NCBI GenBank assembly: GCA_963830385.1
Contig: CAWHMD010000002.1
Coordinates: 620,001-684,000, forward strand
Source of the DNA: Bog-532 sp963830385
Lineage (GTDB): Bacteria; Actinomycetota; Actinomycetes; Streptosporangiales; Streptosporangiaceae
Direction of reading: 5' to 3'
DNA: 64,000 bases
This document shows, piece by piece, positions 33,990 through 44,222 of this stretch. The notes below the pieces were generated by a model. The model saw nothing but the letters and a program-made list of their open reading frames with translations, searched no databases and was not told the DNA's origin. Within the stretch, counting starts at the first letter, position 1. Each line of letters opens with the position of its first letter. A program made the translations under genes and the position numbers.

Positions 33990-34856
33990 ATGACGATGGC
34001 CATGGGAGCGGAGCCCACCCCAACTGAACTGGTACTCCGCCCGGTTACCGAGCGGGCGGCGACGCCGCGCAGCTACCTGATGTGCCCGCCGTTCCACTTC
34101 GCGGTGGAGTACGCGATCAACCCGTGGATGCGGCCGGACCAGCCCGCCGACGCCCGGCGGGCCGTGCGCCAGTGGGAGCGGCTGCGGCAGGTCTACACCG
34201 AGCTCGGCCACACCGTGCACGTCATCGAGCCGGTGCCGGGGCTGCCGGACATGGTGTTCGCCGCCAACGGCGCCACCGTGGTGGGCGGCGGCGTGCTCGG
34301 GGCGCGGTTCCGGTTCCCCGAGCGGGCGGCTGAGGCCGACGCCTATCTGGACTGGTTCCGCGGTCACGGCTACACCGACGTGCACGCTCCCGGCGTGGTC
34401 AACGAGGGCGAGGGCGACATCCTCTGCACCGGGACCGCGCTGCTGGCCGGGTACGGCTTCCGGTCCGACCCGGCCGCGGCCGGCGAGCTGGCGGCCGCGT
34501 TCGGCCTGCCGGTGCATTCGGTCCGGCTGGTGGACCCGAGGTTCTACCATCTGGACACGGCGATGTGCGTGCTCGACGCCGGCACCGCGGCCTACTACCC
34601 GCCCGCGTTCGACGACGCGGGCCGGGCCACCCTGGCCGCGTTGTTCGGCGAGCTGATCGAGGCGACCGACGCCGACGCGGCGGTCCTCGGCCTGAACGCG
34701 GTCAGCGACGGCCGCCACGTGGTCCTGCCCGAGCAGGCCCGCGACCTGGCGGCCCGGCTGGCCGAGCGCGGGTTCGAGCCGATCGGCGTGGACCTGTCCG
34801 AACTGCGCAAGGCCGGTGGCGGCCCCAAGTGCTGCACACTCGAACTACGTGGCTGA
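33990..34856 (+). CDS. DDAH/amidinotransferase-superfamily hydrolase beside rocD
   Basis: 288 residues from the ATG at 33990; an in-frame ATG at 33942 would add 16 residues but lies in the AT-rich promoter patch. Guanidino-hydrolase fold with RSYLMCPPFHFAVEYAINPW at the start, PDMVFAANGATVVGG (acidic and Asn ligands), HLDTAMCVL with the catalytic His, and the terminal nucleophile in GGGPKCCTLEL. In actinobacteria this gene nearly always precedes rocD. Together they could turn arginine (or a methylated form) into citrulline or ornithine and then glutamate semialdehyde. Whether it acts on dimethylarginine or arginine cannot be told. Confidence 0.85.
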   Translation: MTMAMGAEPTPTELVLRPVTERAATPRSYLMCPPFHFAVEYAINPWMRPDQPADARRAVRQWERLRQVYTELGHTVHVIEPVPGLPDMVFAANGATVVGGGVLGARFRFPERAAEADAYLDWFRGHGYTDVHAPGVVNEGEGDILCTGTALLAGYGFRSDPAAAGELAAAFGLPVHSVRLVDPRFYHLDTAMCVLDAGTAAYYPPAFDDAGRATLAALFGELIEATDADAAVLGLNAVSDGRHVVLPEQARDLAARLAERGFEPIGVDLSELRKAGGGPKCCTLELRG

Positions 34857-34884
34857 GCTGGATAAGAGAACCGAGGAGGCGACC

Positions 34885-36114
34885 ATGACCTTGATCGATG
34901 ACCGGAGCATGACCCGCACTGAGCAGTTGCGGGCCCAGGCCGACGCGCACAGCGCCCACAACTACAAGCCCCTGCCGGTCGTCATCGCCGAGGCCGAGGG
35001 CTCCTGGGTGACCGACGTCGAAGGCCGGCGGTACCTGGACATGCTGGCGGCCTATTCGGCGATCAACTTCGGCCACCGGCACCCCCGGCTGGTCGAGGCG
35101 GCCCGCCGCCAGCTGGACAAGGTCACGCTGGTCAGCCGGGCGTTCGACCACGAGCACTTCGGGCCGTTCTGCGCCGAGCTGGCCGAGCTGGCGGGCATGG
35201 AGATGGTGCTGCCCATGAACACCGGCGCCGAGGCGGTGGAGACCGCGATCAAGGTCGCCCGCAAGTGGGGCTACGAGGTCAAGGGAGTGCCCGCCGACCA
35301 GGCCGTGATCGTCGCGTTCGGCGGCAACTTCCACGGCCGCACCACCACGATCATCAGCTTCTCGACCGACGAGGACGCGCGCGGCGGGTTCGGGCCGTAC
35401 ACGCCGGGCTTCCGGGTGGCGGACTACGGCGACCTGGCCGCCCTCGAGGCGGTGGCCGGCGAGCTCGGTGACCGGCTGGTGGCGGTGCTGGTCGAGCCGG
35501 TCCAGGGCGAGGCGGGCGTGGTCGTGCCGCCGCCGGGATTCCTGGCCGGGGTGCGGCGGCTCTGCTCGGCGCGGGGCGCGCTGATGATCGCCGACGAGAT
35601 CCAGTCCGGGCTGGGCCGGACCGGTACCACGTTCGCCTGCGAGCACGAGAACGTGCTGCCCGACGCCTACCTGCTGGGCAAGGCGCTGGGCGGCGGCATC
35701 GTGCCGGTGTCGGCGATGGTGTCCAGCCGGGAGATCCTCGGGGTGCTGCGGCCCGGCCAGCACGGCTCGACGTTCGGCGGCAACCCGCTGGCCTGCGCCG
35801 TCGGCCGGGAAGTGATCGCCCTGCTGCGGACCGGGGAGTACCAGCAGCGGTCGGCCGAGCTGGGCGCGCGGCTGCACCAGGAGCTGGCGGCGCTGCCGCC
35901 GACGGTGGTCAGCCAGGTGCGCGGCCGCGGCCTGTGGGCCGGGATCGAGTTCACCGGGCTGACCGGCCGGGAGGCGTGCGAGCGGCTGGCCGCCCGCGGC
36001 GTGCTGGCCAAGGACACCCACGGCAGCGCCATCCGGCTGGCGCCGCCGCTGGTCATCACCGAGCAGGAGCTGGACTGGGCGCTGGACCAGTTGCGGGACG
36101 CCCTGGCGGCCTGA
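34885..36114 (+). CDS. rocD: Ornithine aminotransferase
   Basis: 409 residues from the ATG at 34885 with a strong GAGGAGG upstream. Class III aminotransferase: YLDMLAAYSAINFGHRHPRL, MNTGAEAVETAIKVARKWGY (very typical of RocD/OAT), FHGRTTTIISFSTD, VEPVQGEAGVVVPP, ADEIQSGLGRTG and the PLP Lys in LLGKALGGGIVPVSAM. It converts ornithine and 2-oxoglutarate to glutamate-5-semialdehyde and glutamate. It follows the DDAH-like gene by 28 bases, forming an arginine/ornithine catabolic pair. Confidence 0.96.
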   Translation: MTLIDDRSMTRTEQLRAQADAHSAHNYKPLPVVIAEAEGSWVTDVEGRRYLDMLAAYSAINFGHRHPRLVEAARRQLDKVTLVSRAFDHEHFGPFCAELAELAGMEMVLPMNTGAEAVETAIKVARKWGYEVKGVPADQAVIVAFGGNFHGRTTTIISFSTDEDARGGFGPYTPGFRVADYGDLAALEAVAGELGDRLVAVLVEPVQGEAGVVVPPPGFLAGVRRLCSARGALMIADEIQSGLGRTGTTFACEHENVLPDAYLLGKALGGGIVPVSAMVSSREILGVLRPGQHGSTFGGNPLACAVGREVIALLRTGEYQQRSAELGARLHQELAALPPTVVSQVRGRGLWAGIEFTGLTGREACERLAARGVLAKDTHGSAIRLAPPLVITEQELDWALDQLRDALAA

Positions 36115-36147
36115 GGTCCAGCGGCCTGAGGTCCGGCCGGCTGAGGT

Positions 36148-37692
36148 TCAGCTGGCGAGGCTCTGGCGGGCGGGCACTGGCTGCTCACGCAGCCGGTGCC
36201 GCTGGACCTTGCCGGTCGCGGCCCGGGGCAGGTCCTGGACCACGTAGATCACCTCCGGCAGCTTGAACCGGCTCAGCTCGGCCGTGCAGCGGTCGTTGAG
36301 CTGGCCGAGCAGGTCCTGCAGGTGGGCGGCGGTGTCCGGCTCCTCGGCCGGGATCACGTAGGCCACCGGGACCTGGCCGAGGATGGGGCTGGGGCGGGCC
36401 ACGACCACCGCGTCCTGTACGGCCGGGTCGGCCATCAGCACCTCTTCGATCTCCCGGGGATAGAGCATCTCGCCACCGCGGTTGATCACGTCGTCGCTGC
36501 GCCCAGCCAGAAACAGGAAGCCGTCCTGGTCCAGGTAGCCGACGTCAGCGGAGTTGAGCCAGCCGCCGGCGTCGAAGCGTTCGGCTGCCCGGCCACCCAC
36601 GTAGCCTTTGATCACCCCGGGTCCGCGCAGCCACACGGTGCCGGTCGTGCCGGCCGCCACCGGCTGGCCGTCGGCGTCGCGGACCTGGAGCTCGAGCCCG
36701 ACCGGGCGGCCGCAGGAACCCGCGGGCCCGGAACCGTCCAGCGGCACCGCGGTGATCTGACTGGCCGCCTCGGTCATGCCGTAGCTCTCGATCACCGGCA
36801 CTCCCGCCCGGGACTCGACCTGCTCCCGGACGGCGGCGGGCAGCGGCGCCGACGCGGACCGGATGAAACGCAGCCGGCCGGGCCGCGTGGGCACCGGGTA
36901 CTCGGCCAGGATCGTCAGGATCGCGGGCACCGCGTTGACCCAGGTGACGTCCTGCCCGGCCAGCCGCTCCCAGAATTCGGTGCGCCGGAACCGCCGGTCG
37001 ACCAGCAGCGTCGCCCCCGCCACCAGGCTGGCCAACAGGGCCACGACCTGGGCGTTGATGTGGAACAGGGGCAGCGGGCTGTAGCCGCGGTCGTCCGGGC
37101 CGAGCTGGTTGTGGTGGGCCACTCCCCCCGCCACGTACATCAGCTGGCGGTCGGTCAGCTCGACGGCCTTGGGCGCGCCGGTCGACCCGGAGGTCAGCAG
37201 CAGGACCGAGCCGGGCCGGTCCAGCAGGCCGAACTTGTCCGGGGTGCCGAACCGGAACAGGGTGGTTATACCGCCGCGGCTGGGAGGAAGTGGCCGCGGC
37301 GGAGTCTCAAGAGCGGGCAGGCCGAGGGCTTCGGCCCGGCCGGGACGGTCGCTGATCAGCACGTCCGGCCCGACCGTGGCCACGGTGCGGGCCAGTTCGG
37401 CGTCGGGGGCGGCCGGGTTGACCGGGACCGCGCAGCGGCCGGCGGCGACCACACCGACGTACTCGATGCAGAAGTTGACCGGGTCGGCCACGTCGATCAG
37501 CACCCGGGCCTGGGCCGGGGCGTGGGCGGCGGCCAGTTCGGCCGCGCGCCGCCGGGTCAGCTCATCCAGGTGGGAAAAGGTCAGCACCCTGCCCGTCGCG
37601 GCCTCCTCGAGGAAGATCCGCTCTCCGTACTCCTGTGCCCGCCCGGCCACCAGCGGGGCGAAGCCGCCGGCAGGCCCGTGATCGTCGCTCAT
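36148..37692 (-). CDS. Acyl-CoA synthetase / AMP-dependent ligase
   Basis: 514 residues. Adenylate-forming enzyme with the P-loop LLLTSGSTGAPKAVELT, VIESYGMTEAASQ, GWLNSADVGYLDQDGFLFLA, GRSDDVINRGGEMLYPREIEEVL split across the hinge, and the C-terminal catalytic Lys in LPRAATGKVQRHRL. The class activates carboxylic acids as acyl-AMP and passes them to CoA. It is similar in layout to oxalyl-CoA or fatty-acyl-CoA synthetases of about 500 residues; the exact substrate is open. Convergent with rocD, with a short tandem CGGCCTGAGGTCC-like repeat in the gap (36109-36155). Confidence 0.88.
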   Translation of the reverse strand: MSDDHGPAGGFAPLVAGRAQEYGERIFLEEAATGRVLTFSHLDELTRRRAAELAAAHAPAQARVLIDVADPVNFCIEYVGVVAAGRCAVPVNPAAPDAELARTVATVGPDVLISDRPGRAEALGLPALETPPRPLPPSRGGITTLFRFGTPDKFGLLDRPGSVLLLTSGSTGAPKAVELTDRQLMYVAGGVAHHNQLGPDDRGYSPLPLFHINAQVVALLASLVAGATLLVDRRFRRTEFWERLAGQDVTWVNAVPAILTILAEYPVPTRPGRLRFIRSASAPLPAAVREQVESRAGVPVIESYGMTEAASQITAVPLDGSGPAGSCGRPVGLELQVRDADGQPVAAGTTGTVWLRGPGVIKGYVGGRAAERFDAGGWLNSADVGYLDQDGFLFLAGRSDDVINRGGEMLYPREIEEVLMADPAVQDAVVVARPSPILGQVPVAYVIPAEEPDTAAHLQDLLGQLNDRCTAELSRFKLPEVIYVVQDLPRAATGKVQRHRLREQPVPARQSLAS

Positions 37693-37755
37693 GGCATTGA
37701 GTGTGCCGACGCCGGCTGGGCGGGCCAGGTGCCCGAGGTGAGGATTGGCTGGGCG

Positions 37756-38535
37756 TCACCCGAGGCCGGACGGGGCGTTCAGCCAGCTCCCAGGATCGGG
37801 CCGGCTGGCCCGGTCGAGCACGTGGCCGGCCCGGCCCGCCCGCAGCCCGGCCGCCAGCTTGCGGGCGATCCACTCGTGGCCGGCCCGGGTGGGATGCAGC
37901 TGGTCGCCGATCCGGGGGAACTGCCAGTGGCCCGTGATCGGGTCGAACACGATCACGGCGGGGTCGGCGTGGCGGGCGGCGGCCACGATCGCCCGGTCGG
38001 TCGCCACCGTGGCCGGGCTCGGCACGCCCCGCGGGAACACGGTCAGCACGGCCAGCCGGGACCGCGGGCACTCGCGGTGCACGGCCGCGATCAGGCTCTC
38101 CACCCGGGTCCGGATGAGCGGCAGCGGGCGGCCAATGTCGTCGTGGCCGCCCTGGATGATGATCGTGTTCGGGTCGGTCCTGGCCAGGTGCAGCCGGGCG
38201 GCCAGCCTGGCGAACGGCCCCCGGTGCCCGGCCCCGGGGTTGATGTAGCCGGCCCCGGGGTCGGCGCTGAGCGCCAGCCGCCAGTGCTCGATCCGGGCCA
38301 GATCCTCCGGCCAGGCGCGATCGGGCCGGCTGGCCCCCACGCCCGCCGAGAACGACGCCCCGACCACGGCCAGCAACGGCCGCTGCGGATATTGCCGGGG
38401 GGCCGCGGCCCTGGAGGTGGTGGCCTGCTCGCCCGCCGGGCCCGGTGCGTTCAGCGAGACCGCTGCTCCGGCCGCGCCACCGGACACCGCGACAGCGGCC
38501 AGCACCCCGGCCGCCAATGCCAGTTTCCGCCGCAC
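37756..38535 (-). CDS. Secreted SGNH/GDSL-family hydrolase
   Basis: 259 residues from a GTG at 38535 (VRRKLALAAGVLAAVAVSGG), which gives a good signal peptide; an upstream ATG at 38595 would bury it. Block I Ser is in VVGASFSAGVGAS (GAS in place of GDS), block III in IIIQGGHDDIG, and the Asp/His pair in GDQLHPTRAGHEW. SGNH enzymes are esterases, lipases or deacetylases, here exported. It lies 63 bases upstream of the acyl-CoA synthetase gene on the same strand. Substrate unknown. Confidence 0.85.
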   Translation of the reverse strand: MRRKLALAAGVLAAVAVSGGAAGAAVSLNAPGPAGEQATTSRAAAPRQYPQRPLLAVVGASFSAGVGASRPDRAWPEDLARIEHWRLALSADPGAGYINPGAGHRGPFARLAARLHLARTDPNTIIIQGGHDDIGRPLPLIRTRVESLIAAVHRECPRSRLAVLTVFPRGVPSPATVATDRAIVAAARHADPAVIVFDPITGHWQFPRIGDQLHPTRAGHEWIARKLAAGLRAGRAGHVLDRASRPDPGSWLNAPSGLG

Positions 38536-38629
38536 TCCGGCACAGTACCCCACGTAATCCGCCCCCACCCTGCCACCAGCTGACGCCTTGGCCAACGCCG
38601 GCCGGCGCGGATCAGGCGGATCAGGCGGA

Positions 38630-40041
38630 TCAGGAGGTGATGGCCTCCAGCGAGCGGCCCCTGGTCTCCTCGCCGAAGCAGAAGACCACCACCACGGCGA
38701 CCAGCGCCACGGCTCCGACCAGGCTGTACACCGCGACCACGCCGCCCGCGGCCAGCAGCAGGGGGATCAGCGACGGGCCGACCACGCCCGACATCAGGCG
38801 GCCGGCCCCTCGGTGAGGGAGGTGCCGGTGGCCCGGGTCGCGGTCGGGTAGCTCTCGGCCGTGTAGACCTTGACGGCGGGATCGGCCCCGATGCCGAAGA
38901 ACGACATCAGGCCGCCCACCAGCAGCACCGGGAGCGCGCCGCGGGTGAAGCCGAACAGCAGCGCGGCGGCCGCCGCGATCAGGCCGAACCCGATGATCAC
39001 CGGCCGGCGGCCCCAGCGCTCGACGACCCAGGCCTCCAGCAGCTTGCCGGGGATGGAGACGGCCACGATGACCGCGGTGAACACGAACGCCGAGGTCAGC
39101 GTGAAGCCCATCGCCGACACCACCGTCGGCATGAACGTCTGGATCGAATAGAAGACGAAAAAGATGCCACCGAACGTGGTCCATAGCACCAGCGACCGGC
39201 GCCGGTAGGGACCGCGGAAAAGGGCCCGCCACTGGCCCCAGCCCCGGGCGGCCGGCCCGGCCACTGGCTCGGCGGGCGAGACCGGCGGGGGCGGCGGCAG
39301 CGGGCGGCCGGTCTCGGCCTGCACCCGGGCCTCGATCTCGGTCAGCACCTGCTCGGCCTCGGCGAAGCGGCCCCTGGCCTCGTACCAGCGCGGCGACCCG
39401 GGCACGTAGCGCCAGGCCAGCAGGGCGAACACGATCGGCAGGCCGCCCAGGAAGAACATCACCCGCCAGCCGGTGCCATCGGTCACCGACGGGATCAGGA
39501 CCAGGGCCAGCAGCGGGGACAGGAAGTACCCGATCGACAGGAACGAGTCGGCGATGCCGGTGTACCGGCCGCGGACCGACGGCGGGCACAGCCCGGCCCC
39601 GTAGGCGTAGGGCAGCGGGAACACCGCCCCCATGGCGATCCCGGCCAGCACCCGGAGCGCGACGACCACGCCGATGTCCGGGGCCAGCCCGGTCAGGAAC
39701 GACAGCACCGCGTAGGCGACGGTCCCGGCGATCATGACCCGCTTGCGGCCGAACCGGTCCGCCAGCCAGCCGGCGGGCACGATGCCCAGCACGACCCCGG
39801 CTGCCGACGAGATCGACACCGCCGTCTCCAGCCCGGTCCCCAGGTGGTACAGGTGCGTCAGGGACGGGAGCACGCTGCCGGTCAGGCCGATGTCGTAGGA
39901 CTCGACCAGCCAGCCCAGGAACAGCACGACCATGACCTTGGTCAGCCAGCGGGACACCGGCAGCCGGTCCAGGCGCGCAGCCGCCCGGGCCGGGACCGGG
40001 CGCTCCTGGGTGGCGGTGGGGTGGCGGTCGAGCATGGTCAT
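38630..40041 (-). pseudogene. MFS transporter (sugar/metabolite:H+ type), C-terminal frameshift
   Basis: Start at 40041 overlaps the acyltransferase stop (ATGA). Twelve-helix MFS with the loop motif GWLADRFGRKRVMIAG and a second copy-like ERWGRRPVIIG; central loop FAEAEQVLTEIEARVQAETG. The frame runs to TGTSLTEGPAA and stops at 38794, but the missing end (RLMSGVVGPSLIPLLLAAGG, last helix, CFGEETRGRSLEAITS) continues at once in another frame to 38630. The span is 3n+2, consistent with one base lost in GAGGGGCCGGCCGCC. Apart from this the protein is complete, so a sequencing slip is as likely as inactivation. Related in look to the sialate/shikimate-type sugar porters. Confidence 0.82.
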
Positions 40042-41240
40042 GACGAGGCCGGAACTTCGGTCTCAGCGGCGGCCGGGGCCGGGCGGCGCCAGGGGCGGCG
40101 GGGGATGCCCGCGGTGGCGCGGGCGCCCGGCAGCCGGGCCAGCACCATGGTCAGGACGGTGGCGCCCCCGTAGACGATGACGATGCCGCCGAGCGTCACC
40201 ACCGGCCAGGGCAGATACTGGCGGAGCGACGGCCAGCCGAACGTGACCAGCGCGGTGATGAACAGCACCTGGCTGAGGTAGATGCCGTAGGAGTAGTCGG
40301 CGCCCGCCTGGACCAGCCGCCGCAGCCAGCGCGGGTTGCCCTCGCGGGCGAGCAGCACCCCGAGCAGGTAGATGGCGGTGATCAGGCCCAGGTAGAGCGG
40401 GATCTCAACCGGCTGGAAGGGGTCCGACGGGTAGCCGGTGCGGAACCCGGGCACGTGGTGGACGGCGAGCAGGTACCAGCACTCGCTGAACCCGACCGCC
40501 ACCACCAGGCCCACCAGCAGGCCCCGCCAGTGCCGGACCAGCCAGTCGTGGACCGACTGGTAGTGCCAGGCCATGACCCCGCCCGCCAGCACGAACAGCT
40601 GGTAGTTCCACAGCTCACGGGTGGCGGCCTGGTTGAGCATCCAGGACGGCACCAGCGTCTCGTGCTCCAGCGTGAGCAGCACCGCCTCGACGGCCAGGCT
40701 GGCGCCGAGCAGCCACCAGTGGTGCCGCTCGGTCCGCTGCAGCAGCCACAGGAAGGCCGGGTAGATCAGGTAGAACTGCAGCAGCACGACCAGGAAGTAG
40801 AGCTGGTCGTAGCCGCTGAGCAGCAGCCAGAAAAAGTGCCCGGCATCCTTGGTCGCGTCCCCGATGCCGTTCTCGGCCAGGCCGAGCGCGAAGTAGACGA
40901 TCGTCCAGGTCACGTAGGGCAGCACCACGGCCAGCAGGCGGCGGCGCCAGAACGTCCGCCAGCCGCCCCGGCCCACCGCCGGGTAGGCGTAGACCAGCAT
41001 CGCGGCCGAGATGAACATGAACGCGAACCGCGTCACGTGGGTGAGCATCAGGCTGGCCCCGACGCCCAGGCTGGCCTGGGGGGCGAAGTTCTGCAGCGAG
41101 TGGGTGGACACCACGCCGAACTGCTTGATCGGGCGCATCGCGTCGACGTGGACGAGCCGCGGCCGCTGGCGGCGGGCGGGAGGTGCCGGAACAGGGTGCG
41201 CGGGTGGCTCGGGACGGGGGGTGTCGAGGATCGCGCTCAC
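40038..41240 (-). CDS. Acyltransferase-3 family membrane protein
   Basis: 400 residues from a GTG at 41240. Ten or so membrane helices with the family start MRPIKQFGVVSTHSL (the His of the acyltransferase-3 motif), then RFAFMFISAAMLVYAYPAV, FWRRRLLAVVLPYVTWTIVY, YDQLYFLVVLLQFYLIYPAF and YSYGIYLSQVLFI near the end. These enzymes acylate extracytoplasmic sugars or cell-envelope polymers. Its start overlaps the stop of a second, decayed acyltransferase gene and its end overlaps the MFS gene, forming a three-gene unit. Confidence 0.88.
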   Translation of the reverse strand: MSAILDTPRPEPPAHPVPAPPARRQRPRLVHVDAMRPIKQFGVVSTHSLQNFAPQASLGVGASLMLTHVTRFAFMFISAAMLVYAYPAVGRGGWRTFWRRRLLAVVLPYVTWTIVYFALGLAENGIGDATKDAGHFFWLLLSGYDQLYFLVVLLQFYLIYPAFLWLLQRTERHHWWLLGASLAVEAVLLTLEHETLVPSWMLNQAATRELWNYQLFVLAGGVMAWHYQSVHDWLVRHWRGLLVGLVVAVGFSECWYLLAVHHVPGFRTGYPSDPFQPVEIPLYLGLITAIYLLGVLLAREGNPRWLRRLVQAGADYSYGIYLSQVLFITALVTFGWPSLRQYLPWPVVTLGGIVIVYGGATVLTMVLARLPGARATAGIPRRPWRRPAPAAAETEVPASS

Positions 41241-42346
41241 CTGGCCAGCCTGGCCTCCTGGGCTGAGGCGCCCCCGGTACCGGGACCGGGGGTTGCCTGA
41301 GAGTTCTCAGATGAGCGATGTGGCTGAGGAAACGTGGAGGAAGGCTGGACGAGACGCCCAGGGCGCGCGAAGGGACGATCAGGGTCCAGCACCGATCCCC
41401 AGCCGACCGGGGGCGGGCCGCCGCGCCAGGGGCGCCGGGCCCGGCCGGTGAGGTACCGGCTGAGCGGGGTGCGGGCCAGCGTCACCGTCAGCAGGCTGGC
41501 CCCGGTCCAGGCCACCGCCACCGCGATCAGCACGGTGCCGGGCCAGGGCAGGTGGTCGTTCAGGCGGCTGAGGCCGAGGGTGGCCAGCAGGTCCAGGAAC
41601 ACGATGTGGCTGAGGTACACCCCGAACGAGTTGTCCGAGGTCGTCCGGACCAGCCGGGACGGCCAGCCGTCGCGGTCGCGGGTCCGGTTCGCCCACCAGG
41701 CTCCCGCCAGCCACAGCAGCGCGAACGTGGCCGTGTAGAGCGCGATCGCCTCAGGCGACCAGGTAGAACACGTAGGAGCTGATTTGCCGGGTCGAGCCCA
41801 GGTCGTACCAGGGCGACCAGGTCCAGTGCTGGTAATGCAGCGCGAACGTCACCACCAGCTGGATGGCCAGGCTGGCGCCGAGGATGACCCAGTGCCAGCG
41901 CCGGGCCCGGTGATCAGCTGGGTCGCGAACCGGTCGGCGACCTGCAGCGGGGTCCCGGACGTGGACGGGATCGTGTCGCCCCGCAGGCCGGTGAAGGCGA
42001 GCAGGCAGTACAGCACGACCCAGACCGCGTAGGGGATGACGATCGTCAGCCCGCGGCGGCCCCAGAACCGCCAGGGCGACCAGTGCGGCTGCTGGCAGGC
42101 CTGCCAGGTCAGCACCAGCGCGCTGACGAAGAAGAAAACGTGCCGGCTGGCCTGCGACTCCAGCACGATCGCGCCGTAGAAGATCGTGGCGGTCGGGGCG
42201 AACATCTGCATCGCGTGGATCGTGATGACCAGCACCGCGGCGACCGGGCGCACCACGTCCAGTTCGGCGGCGTGCGGCCGCGACCCCCGGACCCGTGGGG
42301 GCCGGGGGTCGAGGGGGGCGGGTCCGGTGACGGTCTGGGTCAGCAC
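41237..42346 (-). pseudogene. Acyltransferase-3 family gene, decayed
   Basis: Paralogue of the next gene, broken into three frame segments. Segment 1 (42346 to about 41905): LDVVRPVAAVLVITIHAMQM, FWGRRGLTIVIPYAVWVVLY, ending FATQLITG. Segment 2 (about 41910-41751): ARRWHWVILGASLAIQLVVT and ISSYVFYLVA, then a stop. Segment 3 (about 41750-41237): AIALYTATFALLWLAGAWWA, NSFGVYLSHIVFLDLLATLG. Compared with the intact paralogue, about 25-30 residues around the YFLVVLLQFYL helix are missing at the first junction. The second junction is a small shift in GTCGCCTGAGGCG. The end overlaps the intact acyltransferase start (GTGA). Confidence 0.75.
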
Positions 42347-42418
42347 GACCGCCAGCTTGCCGGGTCCTGCTGGGCGCCCTCTGAGTGTTTCTTGAGGGTA
42401 ACGGGGCTGTAGCCGGGG

Positions 42419-43212
42419 TCACCGGGAGGGATGACGGCGGTACAGGCTCTTCGCCCACAGGTAGCTGCCGATGATGATGGCCACGCACCAGGCGACGGCC
42501 AGCCAGGCCTGGTAGCCGATGCCGGTCCCCAGCAGCAGGCCCCGCAGGGTGTTGGTGACCGGGGTGAACGGCTGGTACTCGGCGAACCAGCGCAGCCCGG
42601 CCGGCATCGAGCTGGTGGGCACGAAGCCGCTGCCCAGGAACGGCAGCAGGAGCAGGAACATCGGCGAGTTGCTGGCCGTTTCCACGCTCTTGGCGGCCAG
42701 CCCGAGCCCGACCGTGAGCCAGGTGAAGGCCAGCGCGAGCAGGACCAGCAGGCCCGCGGCCGCCAGCCACTCCAGCGCGCTGGCGGTGGGCCGGAAGCCC
42801 ACGCCGAGGGCGATGCCGGTGACGACGGCCATGCCCAGCACGGCCTGGATCAGGCTGCCGAGCACGTGCCCGGTCAGCACCGAGGACGGCGCGATGGCCA
42901 TGGTGCGGAACCGGGCGATGATGCCCTGGGTCATGTCCGAGGCCACCGAGATCGCCGTGCCCTGGGCGACCGCGGCCGCGGTGAGCAGGATGATCGCGGG
43001 CGCCACGTAGCTGGCGTAGGCGGCCCGGCCGCTGGCCGCGACGTGGATGGCCGAGCCGAGGCCGGAGCCCAGGGTGCCGCCGAACACGTACACGAACAGC
43101 AGCAGGAACACGACCGGCATGCCGATGATCAGCAGCGCCAGGGACGGGTAGCGCCGCATGTGCAGCAGGTTGCGGCGCAGCATGGTCATGGAGTCGGCGA
43201 CGGCGTAGGTAC

Positions 43213-43216
<4 letters not shown>
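42419..43216 (-). CDS. ABC transporter permease (DrrB/ABC-2 type)
   Basis: 265 residues. Six helices in the ABC-2 pattern, with MLRRNLLHMRRYPSLALLII at the cytoplasmic start, VAQGTAISVASDMTQGIIARFRTMAIAPSSV split between helix 3 and the coupling region, and the conserved end PVTNTLRGLLLGTG then AWLAVAWCVAIIIGSYLWAKS. Homologous to daunorubicin-type exporters (DrrB). It overlaps the ATPase gene by ATGA. Together they form an exporter encoded downstream of an RHH regulator and a DUF4097 protein; the cargo is unknown. Confidence 0.92.
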
Positions 43217-44184
<968 letters not shown>

Positions 44185-44222
44185 GACATTCCTTCCGGGG
44201 TGTCGTTACGCGGTAGGGGGTT

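Noticed and set aside
36196..38583. A 795-codon open frame antisense to the acyl-CoA synthetase and SGNH genes
   Set aside because: Composition is the Arg/Gly/Pro/His-rich pattern of a shadow frame in GC-rich DNA; both minus-strand genes have clear family motifs.
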